Numbered from the stretch's first letter, positions 11,525 through 23,529 are shown. The stretch is 64,000 nucleotides of DNA from Myotis daubentonii (GCF_963259705.1 NC_081844.1:104682671-104746670); one strand, 5' to 3'. The notes: generated by a model not told the origin, from the letters alone. A program made the numbers and translations.

Positions 11525-11690
11525 TTGCACACGTCTTTGGTGACCTTGGGCATATCCCTGCACTCCTTTGAGCTGCTTTCTCATCTGATAAGTGGAAACT
11601 AATACCACTTCATAGAAGATGAGAAGGACTAAATGAAACACTGAATGTGCGCAGACTGCGTAAGTCTAGAGGTGCCACAAAAATGTAAAT
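11525..11690 (+). repeat. MIR fragment (plus strand)
   Basis: 'ggtgaccttgggcatatccctgcactcctttgagctgctttctcatctgataa' and 'gaaggactaaatgaaacac' mark the MIR core and 3' part. Confidence 0.85.
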
Positions 11691-13209
11691 GACTCTGTTG
11701 GGTAACGACGTGTCAGGCATGTTTTTGGAAGTTGCCGTTCTCCATTATTTGCATAGATGTTACACAACCTGTGTTTTGGAAGCTTTTCCAGGAGGATTTA
11801 TCCTGAAGCCCTGAGCCAGGCAGGATGTGAGCTGGGGTGGAAGTTTGTAGGGTAAGCAATCTGCTGCTCCCGCAGAGAATTCTCTAAATGTGCAAGTCAG
11901 AACATCGCAGTTGGCAAAACAGAGCCGGAGCAATAACATTTATCATTCAGAGGGAGCAGAGGGCTTGGTAATTGGTAAATAGTTGATCCCCTCCTAGCCT
12001 CCTCCTGCCACCCCCGCTTCCTCCTGCCCTGGGGTAGGTACCCCCAGTGAATTCAGAGGCAGAGGCACCTGTGTCCTCTCACTGTGTTGCTCCTACACAA
12101 TGTCTGGGAGGCCCAGCAGGCCACAGCCATCTGATGAGTCAGTACCGGGGTGAATTACACCGGCCACAATGTGCTCTGGTCCTGCTGTCCTGGGCTGGCG
12201 GGAAATGAGGTCAGGCCTAGGAGACATCAGGCTTCGGGCAGGGAAGAGTTCTAATATAAACAGGAATTCTCTGTGCCCGTCTTTCCCTCTCGCCTTTTCT
12301 CCCCTAAAGCTTAACGTCAGCCTTGTCAGTTTCTTGGATTCAATGATCCGTTTTTGCTTCCCCCAACCACCCCATTGGTAAGTCAGATTCCCCCTGTGTT
12401 CCCTCAGGTAGGTGGACTTTTGTCATTCACGTGTTCCCCAGATGAACAAGGACCAGAAAATCTTAGTGATCCTTCAGCCACTTCTTGGATAGCAGTTGAG
12501 GCTCTCATTGAACACCCACTTCATCTCTTCGGCTCCATTTAATATCGGCCGAGTTCATCTGGAGGGAATGAAACTTCTTATTAGCAACCCCTTCCTGCCT
12601 AAAGGGTGGTGAGCCTCCTTGCTGCCAGTACCACAGACCTGAGATTGATTCTTCTCTGGGAGGAGGACTGTAAACTGAATAATCAACAAAACCATCTTTC
12701 CTGACCTTTCATCCATTTGGAGGATCCTGGCATTCTCTTTGGCCTGGCACATGGGTGGGTAGATACATTGTTGAAGGCTACCCTATCAGTCCTCAGGCCT
12801 TTGCTAGTAACTACTTCCTCTAGAAGCTCCTAGAACTAAAAATGAATGGTCTGCACCCAGTCTTCCCAGGGAGGCTTTGGTCTTAGTGGGCGGCTCTCAG
12901 CTCTGTCGCAAACTGTTTTCCCCAAGGAATCTACATAATTTAGACTATCCCATCCTTTTATATTTGTTTATATTTTTTCTCTGTGGTGCTTTTTTTCCCC
13001 CCACCACCCTCCCCTACCTCCCATCTGTCTGTTCTTTTTATGGAAGGCCGAAATAGTTCACCTATAGTAAGGAGGGGGACGTGGACTTTGTCGTGGGGCC
13101 CTGAGAGCCTGGTACAGCCCAGCAGTCCTCGCTGGGCCCATGTTTTCTAATGTGTAAAGTGAGCAAGTCATACCTGCCTCTGGGAGAGGTGACGGGACTG
13201 TGGTGAGAA
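11691..13209. other. Single-copy intronic sequence
   Basis: A 1.5-kb stretch without identified repeats. The frames at 12169-12542 overlap in two phases and show no family resemblance. Confidence 0.4.
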
Positions 13210-13390
13210 TGGGTCAGGGTTAGGAGCACTGTCGTGGGTGGGATCCCAGCCCTGCCCTTGACTGGCTGTGTGACCCTAGGGGACCTCTGTGCTTCAGCTT
13301 CTTCATCTGTATATAACAGCAATAACAGCACGTGTTTACAGGGTTGTGTTGGGAGGATTAAAAGAGATCATTCGTGTGCTTCACAGGTTT
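13210..13390 (+). repeat. MIR SINE (plus strand)
   Basis: 'ggatcccagccctgcccttgactggctgtgtgacc', 'gtgcttcagcttcttcatctgta' and 'gttgggaggattaaaagaga' are plus-strand MIR landmarks. Confidence 0.88.
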
Positions 13391-13488
13391 TCGGACCAAT
13401 AGAGTCAGTCTGCCATCCATATTACCTGTGGCCATTATTGTCATTGTTCCTGGAATTTAGCAAATTCTGGTTCCCTGAGGAGGAGATG

Positions 13489-13507
13489 CCCCCCCCCCCC
13501 CCCCCCC
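13489..13507. repeat. Poly(C) tract, 19 C
   Basis: Uninterrupted C run followed by GCCCC. Such tracts are error-prone in sequencing, so its exact length should not be trusted. Confidence 0.9.
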
Positions 13508-14239
13508 GCCCCTAGTTTCAGTGCTTTTCACCCCAGAGACAAGTGGTGCAGTTCTTGAAGGTGTTTTGGAAGGACACAGGCACACAGCGTGGTCCACAGG
13601 CCTGGCAGGCTGTCACTGGCTCTGGTCCCCGGGCCCCTTGTTCTCAGAGCTGATCCTGGCAAAGGGACTCCCTCTCTTGGAGCCCAGTGGGAAGTGCAAA
13701 GAGAACATGGGTCTGGACAGCCGTGAGGCCAAAGGGCTCTAGGCCCAAGAGTCGCCACAGCCATCTCATGGTCGCTCACCTGCCACATGCAGACCGTGTC
13801 CTTCCTGGCTGTTCAAAGGACATCGTCACTCTCCATAGAAGGGCACTTGTCTTACTAATGATGAGTGTCCACAAATGAGCCTATTACCGTCACGTTTGCT
13901 GAACTGCCATGTAAGCCTCGGCGTCACTGTTAACAAATAGGCTCCTTTTCCTAACAGCATGTCCAAAGAGGGGGTGATGCAAATGATGCCTGAGGAAGGT
14001 GAGTCTGGTGGCTGCAGGAGGCTGAAACCTGGGAGCAGGGACCTGGCTCAAAGGCTGGCCCAGGCAGGACTGACCAGGATTATTTAATCAGAGCGAATAA
14101 TGCTCCCTGCCTCATGTCACGTCATATACCACCATCAGACCATGGCACAGGCTGGCGGGATCACAAAGATCCTTTGCAGATAACACAGCAAGGCCTGTAG
14201 CTCCATAAATAGAGGTCAAGGCAGGCTGGGTACATTCAT

Positions 14240-14730
14240 CCAGCCCCTAGTTATTTATTGAGCTTTCAGTGTATCTCGGACACGATGCCGGAAACTCTAG
14301 AGTGAATAAGACAGATAATGTCCCTACCTCTAAGTCTTAAAAAAAAAAAAAAAGACCAGTAAATAATAAACAACTATAAATTGTGATACAGAACAAACAA
14401 CCAAGGAGCAGAGTTAGGGAAGCACTGAAGGTTAGGACAGAGGTGGCACTTCACGTAGGTGGCCACGAATAACCTCTGACACTTATGCTGAGGATGAAGA
14501 GATTGAAAGGAGCTTGCCATGTGAAAAGTGGGAAGAAGATCAAAGGGCATAAGAGCATTGCAGGCGATGAAACAAACTGGCATTTGCAAAGGCTTGAGCG
14601 GGGAAGATGCGGGGCCTGTCCAGGACTTGGAAGAGGCCCCTGTGGCTGCAGAGTCATGAGGGCAGAGCAGCCGCTGATGAGTTTGGCGCCCTGGAGACCA
14701 CAGAAAGGGGTTTGAATTGTGATGCAGGGC
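14240..14730 (-). mobile_element. L2 LINE 3' region (minus strand)
   Basis: 'ttatttattgagctttcagtgtat…gacacgatgccggaaac…agtgaataagacagataatgtccctacc' is the reverse complement of the L2 3' end. Past a poly-A at 14339-14353 it continues with the L2-like 'gaggtggcacttcacgtaggtgg' and 'aaactggcatttgcaaaggcttgagcgggg'. Confidence 0.8.
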
Positions 14731-14734
14731 AGTA

Positions 14735-14912
14735 GTTTCAAACTGGAACAGGAGTCAGAATCACTCGGAGGGCTCTTCAAACCTAGGGTGTTAGGCCCCA
14801 CCCCTAGAGATTGATTCTGACAGTGGGCCCTGGGGCTTCATATTCTAGCATACCCCTGGGTAGTGCTGATGCTGCTGGTGCAGAGACCATTTGAGAACCA
14901 GTGCTCTGAGGC
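14735..14912 (+). mobile_element. MER5A-like hAT-Charlie MITE
   Basis: 'caggagtcagaatcactcggagggctcttcaaac', 'ggccccacccctagag', 'gtgctgatgctgctggtgcagagaccatttgagaacca' follow the MER5A consensus in order over nearly its whole length. Confidence 0.85.
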
Positions 14913-16557
14913 AGGAGAAGCTGATCTGAAAGGTGTTTCCTAGAACTGTAATCGAGCATGGGGCTCAAGAGGGAAAGGCATCAAGGATAATTCCAAAGGT
15001 ATAATCCCATATGACCAGGAGGTAGCTATGCAGGAAAATTCCTTAGTTGGGGCTGGATGATGAGATGATGCAGCCAGCAGGAATCTCCCATGGGTTTCAG
15101 TGGATTGGGAAAGCACAGATCCATACGCCTTTCACAGAGGGGTGGTAAGGGGGTATAGATGTAGGGGAAGGAGCAGACGGAGGCAGGATGCAATACTGCC
15201 AACCTGGGGTTTCTCTAGATCCTCCCAGCCACCCCTTTCCCCCTCAGACTCGGGGCCAGCCACCTGTCTGGCTCACTCCACCCAAGGCCAAACCAATATT
15301 GGCAGCAGCCTCAGTCCCCACCAGCAGGTGGGCCGACTTGCTCCTGCCATCCCCTTTCTCTTCCATCTACTCCCTGCATCCTGTGAGGAAAAAATCCAGT
15401 TCCCCCAACCAACGGCCATGGCCAGGGCTGCCCACTCTCCACCCAAATGAACCAGGACAGCAATTGCTCCTCCCGACCCCGAATGCTCTGCTGTTTTCAT
15501 GGGGTCAGTCAAGCTTCCCAGCCTCACTTCCACCAGAGCTCAGTTTCCCCTCCTCCCCATCCGTGTGGGCTGCTGAGAGCAAATTCCAGTCACTAGGGCA
15601 GCTTTGCTGGGCTGGAGGACAAACCAGTGAGGGGCTTAGCACACGCACCTACAAGAAAAGCATCATGGAGGCCAAAGGAAAGAAACGTTTTAAAAGAAGC
15701 AGAGAGGCCCAGATATGTCCAAACTGTTGAAAAGTGTAAGAAATTAGGGAGCAAATCATGATTTGTCAACAAACCATAACATACACAAGAGTGGGCGGAT
15801 GTAAGAAAACAGCAAAACCCAGTAATGCACAGCTAATGCTATTAGGTTAAATACTACGCAAGTAATTGAGGGATGGAAATTATTAATTGTGCACTTGCTG
15901 CTGACTCTATGCCCCAGGTACTTCTAGTCCTGCTTGAATAGTGGAATAAGAAGTAGATAACTGCACTATTAATTATGCCAAGGCTTGCATGGAGCTAGGC
16001 TAAGGGCCAAACATGTAGGATGAGGGGTATCCATGCTTCCCTTTACCTTTGCACCCTGAGAAGAGCAGATGGGATGCTCAAGGTCATCTCCAGTCCACAG
16101 CTGGTTCAGTAGACAGATGTGCAGCCATGCTCTGCCTGGGAGGGAAACCAGAGTCCCCATGCAGTAAGCCTATGCAGGCTCCCAGGGCACCGGCAGTGTG
16201 GCACGTGCCACACTGGGAGTTAAACGGATTCTCAAGTTCTGTGCTGAAGACGTCTATAAGCTAGGAGCAGTATTTGATAGGAGGAGGAAAATTGTCCAAG
16301 GACCAGTGTTCTCCTTTCTTTGATTCATCCATCCTGGGCCACATGATAATGATAAGCATTCCCCATTCCTTGCTCTACTGACACCAACGAGATCATCCCA
16401 CAGGGGTAAGGACAGACAGAGACAATGCCCCTAGCTTTGCACATCGGGATTGTCTACAGTGTGGATCATGGCAAATTGTATACAGAAGAGCTGGCTACCT
16501 TACCCTGGGATGAGACAAGACAGTAAGAAGCCACCCTTTTGGAGTCTGAAAGCTTTG
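14913..16557. other. Single-copy sequence with long but unsupported frames
   Basis: Contains a 180-codon plus frame (15188-15730), proline/serine-rich and overlapped by a 116-codon frame in another phase. Its composition reflects C-rich sequence rather than a domain, and neither frame has convincing splice sites or a known motif. I regard both as chance. Confidence 0.35.
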
Positions 16558-16745
16558 AACCAGCCCTGTCCAATGGAACCTTCTGTGATGATAGAATTCG
16601 TATTTTGTGCTACCAATATGGCAGCCATGAGGCTCATTGTCTGTCCAGCCGTTGGGATGGGGCTAATGTGACTGATGCATAGAACTTTCAGTTGTATTGC
16701 CTTTGAATTAATTTAAATTTCAGTAGCCACATGTGGGTGGAGGTC
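16558..16745 (+). mobile_element. Old non-autonomous DNA transposon (CCAATGGAACCTTCTGTGATG type)
   Basis: 'ccctgtccaatggaaccttctgtgatgat', 'accaatatggcagccatgagg' and 'ttaatttaaatttcagtagccacatgtggg' match a common mammalian palindromic MITE with the landmark 'gtagccac…acatgtgg'. Family name not asserted. Confidence 0.65.
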
Positions 16746-17892
16746 CAAGCACAGCTTCAGAGGACACTCCAGCCTTGCATCTTCCCTGGTGCCCTTGACT
16801 TCTGGGCTCCCATCCAGGCTTGAGGGTCTCAGAGCCTGTTAGGGTGATGTGTGTCCTTCAGGACATCACCTCCTCTCAGACAATTTTCCTCCTCCTTTCA
16901 AACAAGAGTTTCATTTGCTCCAAATGAGTAAAAATCTGCCTGGAATTACTTAAGAGGATGAAAAATGAACGTATTAACAGACTATAGATAACAAGAAAGT
17001 CCTTTAAAAATGAATGTGGTGGCTGTTTAATGCAGCCAAATCAATTTGTGCAAAATCACGGGAGACAAAGACGAGCTGTGGCTGACAGGGAACAATTAAG
17101 TTTTGTGATTTTGCCTTGAATTATGAATTTCAAGAAGGGTTGCTCCTGTCTCTCAAATCTCCATCTTCTTCCCACTCCATGTGTCAAGTAGAAAGTACCC
17201 TAGGGATGAGCCTTTCTTTCGGATTGTTGAGCAACCTTCTCTCGTGGTCTCTGTTCTCCTGCTCTCAGCTCTCCATCGTGGTCTCCTTTCTCTTTCTTCC
17301 CACATCTGCCACATTTTAGCTGAATAAATAAGTGTTAAACAACAGCAACAAGGGAGAACGCGTCCTTATTAAATGTCCTGGGCAGGTCACTTTCAGGAGT
17401 TGTTCCTGCACAGCCAGGGCATATACACGGGTGTGTGCCAGAGGGGGGTGCGTGTTGCTGGGGAAAGTGAATGAGTGGAAGGTCATTTTCCTCCTGGGAA
17501 AGATAGTAATACCGCTGGCTCGTCAGCTCATTTGGTGAAGTCACTGTGCTACGGCCTCCTTGACCTCAGGGTTAAGCTGTGTGCGGGATGCTTCCCATAG
17601 TGACTCCTTCGCCTGGAGTCTGGCCCTGGGAAGCCATCTAACAATTACATGTGCGTCCCCAAGAGGACTGGAGAGAGAGGATGGCCGGTTCACTGTGGTC
17701 CGATTGCTAGCCAAAGCCAGCAACTTGCATGCCTTGCTACCCGCGGTGGGTAGTGGCAAGGACACGTCTCAGCAACTGATGAATTCTCACCTGAGCCTTC
17801 AGGCTTCTTTGGAGAAACCCTTCCCACCTATCCAGGCACATTAAGCCCTGGGTCTATAAAGTGAGACTTGGCTATTTTATGAGATGGTATGG
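16746..17892. other. Single-copy sequence including an AT-rich candidate regulatory block
   Basis: 16900-17135 is repeat-free and AT-rich with TTTAAT and CAATTAAG motifs. The remainder holds nothing recognised. No measured conservation is available. Confidence 0.25.
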
Positions 17893-18110
17893 GTTTCATG
17901 GAAAGTGCTTTGGGGTCAGACAGACTGGAGTTTCAATCCCACTTGTGTCACTTACTGGCTATTTGACTAGTGAAGTGAAAAGCAGTATCTGAGCCTGTTT
18001 CCTCGTCTGTGAAATTGGGCTAATGCTGCTCTGAGAGGGTGTGGTGGTGAGGGTTATAAACGAGGACTGTGAAGTTTCTGGTACAGAGGCTTACATGTGG
18101 TCAGGTGCTG
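17893..18110 (+). repeat. MIR SINE (plus strand)
   Basis: 'gctttggggtcagacagactggagtttcaatccca', 'tgtcacttactggctatttgac', 'gtttcctcgtctgtgaaattgggctaatgctg' form a near-complete plus-strand MIR. Confidence 0.92.
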
Positions 18111-18254
18111 TACATTGTGGTTCTACGTAGGCACAGCCAAGAAATAAAATAAAATAAAAACCAGTTCCCAGCCAGCCCCCCAAACGGTGTGAAACCTCCC
18201 TCCCGGGACCTGTCCTCCAGTCGTTTCCCTCCTGCCTGCCCTTTCTTCACTGGA

Positions 18255-18530
18255 AACACCATTCATTCATTCACTCATTCACTCACTCACTCTCACTCAA
18301 TCAGTAAATACCCTGGAGAGCCTCCTGTGTGCTGGGAACTGCTCTAGGAGCTATGGTTTGGCTGTGAACAAGAGTCCTGACCTTGTGAGGCTCATGTTTA
18401 GTGGGGGAGGGGACACCAATGCAGTAAACAGAGGAGACAATGTCAGGTGGTGATCAGTGCTACCTGGGAAGATAGAATCAGTGAAGGATATGATGGAGGT
18501 GATGGAAGCCTAATGAACATGAAGGCTAGT
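18255..18530 (-). mobile_element. L2 LINE 3' end (minus strand) with (CATT)n head
   Basis: (CATT/CACT)n at 18262-18300 is the reverse of the L2 tail repeat, followed by 'gagcctcctgtgtgctgggaactgctctaggagc' and 'cttgtgaggctcatgtttagtgggggagg'. Confidence 0.85.
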
Positions 18531-18559
18531 ATGTGATCTCTAAGGTTACCTGTGTACAC

Positions 18560-18780
18560 GGTGTGTGTGTGGGGGGGGGTCCCTTCTATTACGGAGCGAG
18601 GAGGACAAATGGCATGAAGAGATGGGACGGGGTGGTGGTGGTGGCAGGGGATGTAGGAGGGGAAATGGGTGGAGTGAGTGGGCTGAGGAGGGGTTGAGGA
18701 GGGAACGAGAAGATGGAGGCAGGGGGTGTGGAGTAGGGAGAGCCATGGGGAGGTGTGTGGGGAAAGAGTGAGGGAAGGTA
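18560..18780. repeat. G-rich, purine-rich low-complexity tract
   Basis: About 200 bases dominated by GG, GGG and GGGG runs, including (GGT)4 near 18633-18645 and a G8-9 run near 18571-18580. Several closely spaced G-runs could form G-quadruplexes on the plus strand. The minus-strand proline-rich frames here are products of this composition. Confidence 0.75.
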
Positions 18781-19558
18781 CCGGAGACTTCCCACGGATG
18801 TGACACACCAGGCTCCTGGTGGAGCCCTCAGCTGAAAGGTGCCTGACTCGCTGATTCTTTTGCAGTTTAACGTTTGGGCTGCTTGGATCTGAGACATGTG
18901 GGATTGACCACTGGATGAGGCCTCCTCATTTAAATACCAAACATTATCAACAAGCATGAAGTAAAAAACCCATCCCTTTCCCTGTTCCCCAAATTCTGGT
19001 CTCCAAGAGTGACTTATATAAGAGTGAGTGTGTCTCTTTTCTCGTCTTTCCTTCAAATATATAAATAATCACACATGTGTAGTGTTTAGAAATAAATAGT
19101 AGTTTCCTTCTCTCTCTCCCTCTTTCTCTCTTTTTTTTTAAGAGACTTGGTATCACAGTTTCCTGGGGACCAAATCCCAAGCAAGAATAGCAGAATATTC
19201 TAGTATCAGAGCTGCCTCCTCACATCACAGCATCTCTCACAGAAAGCCTCCCTCTGGCTCCCACCATCGCGTCCAGCTGCTGCTCAGCACACCCTACAGG
19301 GAAAGAGTCCTCCCCTCGCCCCCTACTGGGGGGTATTCACAGGCAAGATTCTACCACAGCCCCAGGCCCATCCTCCAGTTCTTAAATAAGAGGGATTCCC
19401 TGCTCTGTAACCTGAAACAGGATGGGGATGAGCAAACTAAATAATTCACCTCTGGGTGTGCTCTGAAAGGGAGAGGAGCTGAGCCACACGTTGCCATGGA
19501 GATCAGTTTCTGTTTACTAGTAGCTTCCTCCATTGGCTGCAGCAGGTTAGCCTGTAGG
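18781..19558. other. Single-copy intronic sequence with a short CT tract
   Basis: 19109-19140 is CTCTC/T-rich. The minus frames of up to 155 codons run back into the purine-rich tract and are compositional. Confidence 0.4.
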
Positions 19559-19705
19559 ACACTGGTTCTCAGCCCTGGCTGCACATTGGGAATTACCTGG
19601 TGGCTATGCAACAATTTTGTTTCATTGGTCTGTGCCACAGCCTGGGCCACAGCGTGGGCATGCCCCGGAAATTCAATGTGCAGGCAGAGGCTGAGCCGTT
19701 CGCTG
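19559..19705 (+). mobile_element. MER20-like hAT MITE
   Basis: Starts 'actggttctcagccctggctgcacattgggaattacctggtggc' and ends 'attcaatgtgcaggcagaggctgagcc', the two ends of MER20 with a shortened, diverged centre. Confidence 0.75.
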
Positions 19706-20815
19706 TAGGTCGGCTCTCCCTGTTCTGTAAATGAGCCGTCATTCTGGGCTTCCAGCGTCAGCACAAAGGAATGCAGTGTTCGTTTCATTTTAATATTGAT
19801 ACCGCACTCGTGGGGGAAGCCGTCTGCTCATTTGTCCACTGTTCAGAAACAATGAGTCTCTAGTCCGACTCATTCCCTACCCTTTGATTCAGTCTCCTTC
19901 CCCGTGAGAGGGAGCGTGCGTGGAGTTCAGGGACCTTGCTGGCCTCTGCTCCAGAACGGCCTGGGTATCGGCTTCAAGCAGTGGGGAGGGCAGGGGGCAG
20001 CCTCTGGCCTGCTCCTCTAACTTCCAGGCAGTTGCCAACCTTTGCATTTCCGTCTTGGGTTCCCTTCAGCGCACAGACTGACGAGGTGGGGAACTGAAGG
20101 GGCGGCTGGAGTCCAGACTTAGTGAATCACCCACAAGATGAACAAAGCGCCTGGCAGCGCCCCCACTTCCTGCACATACTTCTGGAGTCATCTGTAGCCT
20201 TAGGGATGCTGACTTAGGGACCTCCTGCCTTTCTGTTTATCCTCATTCAGCTTGGCCAGGTCTGTGGCTAGTGTTAGGGGTAACCCTCCAGGCGCAGAGC
20301 ACCAGTCTTCCCTCTGTCTGTGCTGTGCGCCAGTCACGGTGGCATTTGTAGGTCACCTAGTGTTTGCATGTGGTGTCCCCAAGGCTGTGCGATGCTGAGG
20401 CCGGAACCGAGTGGGTGCCAGCTGTGGGGCGGAGGCGGGGGGAAGGGAAGAAGCGAGGGGGGCGAGGCAGTAACCAGGATCTGTGACCAAGCCTATGTTG
20501 CTTGCCTCATTTTTTAGTAAAAATGGAATAGAACTGTGAATCCCTTGGACAAGTCCTCCAGTCGTCCTTCCTGGGGAAGGCTTCCGTGATGCAGGCTGAC
20601 TTATAGTCCAGTCCCCTCCTAAGGACTCTGGTGGTTGTCCCCACAGTGGATCATAGCTTCTACCACCTGGGTTGTCACCCTGATGTCCATTAAACACAGA
20701 CCCCTGAGGACAGGGTATCCCAGAACCTGGCCTGGCATCTGACCCGCATGAGGGATGTGCGCATGCGCTAGGAATGGACTGCTGTCAGCTTCCACGTTTC
20801 TCCCAACCTAAGCAC
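19706..20815. other. Single-copy GC-moderate intronic sequence
   Basis: No repeat family recognised. A G-rich patch lies at 20424-20465. No promoter-like CpG island is evident. Confidence 0.35.
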
Positions 20816-21050
20816 ACTCAGTAGGTCCACACTCCCTAGACCTGAATCCTATTCTTAACGTCTGGCTTTCCTGACTTTGGGCAGGACACTTTGCTTGCTA
20901 AACATTGCCTCTCTTCTTTCTAGAATGGAGCTAGTGGTGAGATCCTACCTACGTGGGGACAAATAGTTATTAAATGTGATAGTGTAAGCACAGTGTCAGC
21001 ACGGCACTGCTCACAGTCAGAACCTGATAAGTGTCAGTTATCATGGCATT
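20816..21050 (+). repeat. Diverged MIR (plus strand)
   Basis: 'tttcctgactttgggcaggacactttgcttgc' and 'ttctagaatggagctagtggtgagatcctacctac' follow MIR order with many differences. Confidence 0.55.
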
Positions 21051-23148
21051 ATTCTTATTTTTAGTTTCATTATTGTATGTATGATAAGTTAATTTTAACA
21101 GCCTCTACAAATAAGCAAATAAGGCATCATACTTCTCCAAAACAACTTTAACCATTTGCCCTTGATAGTGATTCCGGTTTTTAAGAAAAACCTGAGAAAG
21201 TGGTTTGTACTGTGAAAGTGCTGCGCAGGAGGAAGCTGATGCACCGTTAGTCACACTGGCTGTGGCCGCCTGAGATGGGAGGTCACTCTCAGGAAGGTCT
21301 GATAATGAATAGAAAGAGCACTGGAGAGAGAGTTGGTCAGGCGGGACTCCTAATTGGGGGGAGCAGTAGTGCACAAGGGGGGGCTGCACTTCACCGCGTT
21401 GGTACCATTTCTGAGCAAATTTGTACGCCGCTTGCAAGAGTCAAGATCTGCGAGCACAAGGTCTCATTCTCCACGGCCGCAGCCAAGATCCTCTCTCCGG
21501 TACATTATGGTATCAGAATGTAAAATCAGCAAAGGAGGAGGCCCGGCTCACATGCCGATCCAGGAAAAGGAATGTCAGTGTGTCCTGCCCCTGCTGAGCC
21601 ATCACAGAGGACGGATTGCACCCACTCTCTGCCTCCTCTCGTACTGAAAGGCCAACTGCATGGACGGTTTGATTGATAACCCATCTCTCAAACCACTGGC
21701 ACTTTTGGACGGCAACTGTTGGAATAGCGGGTCAAGGTGTGAGAGACGGTACCAAGAAGCAAATGCTAATGTGTGCTAGAGGAGAAGTCCGCACCCCGTC
21801 ACGTCCTCCCTACTCTGCGGCGAAAGGGAAGGTCTTCATAGGGAGGCATGATGAACATTGCAGGTGCGCGGAAGTCATCCCTCATCACCCAGTTATTTTG
21901 CTTAGAGCTCTAACCGCTACATTATGTCTTAAAACTTGTCAAATTCTGCACAGTACACTGACTTCATAGGAGAAAAACGAGTTCCGTAAAAATATAAAAA
22001 AGTCAGACATTTCTGGTAGAGCGAGACAATATAACTCAAAAGTCCTCCAGATAAATAATAATTAGGAATGACATTTACTCAGCGGAGCAGACAGAAAACA
22101 GCATCCTCTATGAGCTACATACTTAAGGAGTTGCAGTCTCACGCCTCTAGACACAGCTAAGAAAATGCCAAGCAGGCGGCCTGTAAGAGGTTAGCAGGAA
22201 TTTTTTCTTGGGGTAGGGAGTGGGAGAACCAACTTTAAAGAAGTATTATTTCTGTTCCCTAAGCATTTTTTGCGACTAAGAAGAAACAGTTCTCCGGTTG
22301 TCTGCAAACGTTACAAAACCACCTGTCTGCCCTTCAGGAAGTAGGAAATAAAATCCGTGTCTTGACTGTACACACAGACGTAACCCACAGAAGCACAGGG
22401 TTTGTTTTTTTTTTAAAGAGACCAAAGACCGATAACAATGTCGCCATCATTTTGCAGCAAAGGGAATGTCTGTGTCTGTGACAGCTGGGGCGAGGCTGTG
22501 GGACGGGAGGTGCCGGAAGTTCGACATTTTAAAAAGGCAACATCAAGGGGAATCCTGCAGGCTCAGGGCACCTGGCCTGTGCACCCTAGTCCTGGCGCCG
22601 CTCCAAAAGTCTGACCGGGCCTGGTGGCGAGAATCAGCCGGTCTTCACTGTGTGATTTATTGGCCTTCTTTTCTTTATAGATTGGCACACAGAGGGAGTC
22701 TCACCATTGCAGACACCAGGCTGGCTCCCAGTGCACTACAGGATGGCGCGTCCCCCGGAGGCACACACCTCCTGGGGGGTGCGCTAAGATCTAGATGGAT
22801 CTGGTGCACCGACGCTGCCTCGGCCCCATGAATAATCTGTGATCTGAGGATGATAATTAGGACGTGGCAATGCCCACTTAGTAAATTAGCTAAACTGGCA
22901 AAACTCAATTTAAATAGCAATTTTGTCTCTGGTGATAGAATTATAACAGCACCCTTCGCTTAATGAGCCAGACACTTAATAATTCAAACATACTTTGGGA
23001 AAAATCAAACAAAGCTTCTCCATCACGGATTAGTCTCCCACCACCTCGTCCGCTGCTGCTTTGCAGACGCGGTGACTTCGACGCTCTGGGAGGAGAGGAG
23101 TGGAATTTGGAGAGGAGGCAGGGGCTGCCCAGCTCGGGGCAGGGGATT
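21051..23148. other. Two-kilobase repeat-poor block, possible conserved non-coding region
   Basis: The longest clean repeat-free stretch in the first third. 22830-23000 is AT-rich with TAATTAG, TTAAATAGC and TAATAATTC motifs, resembling intronic regulatory sequence but unproven. The 121-codon plus frame at 22466-22831 has no known domain. Confidence 0.3.
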
Positions 23149-23233
23149 GGTTAGATCAGCGGTTGCCAACCTTTCAGATCTCACCGACCACCAGTGGTCC
23201 ACGGACCACTGGATGGCGACTGCTGGGTTAGAT
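23149..23233 (+). mobile_element. Non-autonomous hAT MITE, 69 bp, with perfect 8-bp target duplication
   Basis: The element 23157-23225 starts CAGCGGTTGCCAACC and ends GGATGGCGACTGCTG, whose reverse complement matches the start at 12 of 15 positions. It is flanked by GGTTAGAT at 23149-23156 and again at 23226-23233, the 8-bp duplication typical of hAT. Its centre holds a perfect palindrome of two 10-bp arms (CCAGTGGTCC and GGACCACTGG, 23191-23212) around AC. It resembles the nhAT MITEs described from Myotis and is probably bat-lineage specific. Confidence 0.92.
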
Positions 23234-23377
23234 GACTTCTCTCAGGCTGTGCCCTAGCCTACATTCTTTGATTTAAGTCGCAGACTCAACAGCTCTTGCT
23301 GATACCTTCATCTGGAAGATATCTTTCAAAAGACTGAATGTGGCTTAGAAGAGCTGACTAACTGCTGGCCAGCCAGC

Positions 23378-23522
23378 TGCCTTTTTTGTAAATAAAGTTT
23401 TACTGGAACACAGCCATGCCCATTTGTTCGCATATTGTCTGGCTTCTTTCACCCTACAACGGAGGAGTTGAATAGTTGTAGCACAGATCAATCTGGCCCT
23501 TTAAGAAAAAGTTTGCCAAGCC
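23378..23522 (+). mobile_element. Old hAT-Charlie-type MITE fragment
   Basis: Landmarks 'ttttgtaaataaagttttac', 'ggaacacagccatgcccattt', 'ctacaacggaggagttgaatagttg' and 'aaaaagtttgccaagcccc' match a widespread eutherian element ending in '…gtttgccgacccctg'. The exact subfamily is not asserted. Confidence 0.8.
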
Positions 23523-23529
23523 CCAGCCT

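Noticed and set aside
15100..15730. 180- and 116-codon plus frames, Pro/Ser-rich
   Set aside because: Two different phases are open over the same C-rich DNA, with no splice sites or motif; composition explains the lack of stops.
18262..18300. (CATT)n arrays as CRISPR-like or satellite repeats
   Set aside because: They are the tails of L2 elements and simple tetranucleotides; no spacer structure exists.
18443..19056. Proline/histidine-rich minus frames up to 155 codons
   Set aside because: They are the complement of the G-rich tract and of an L2 relic.
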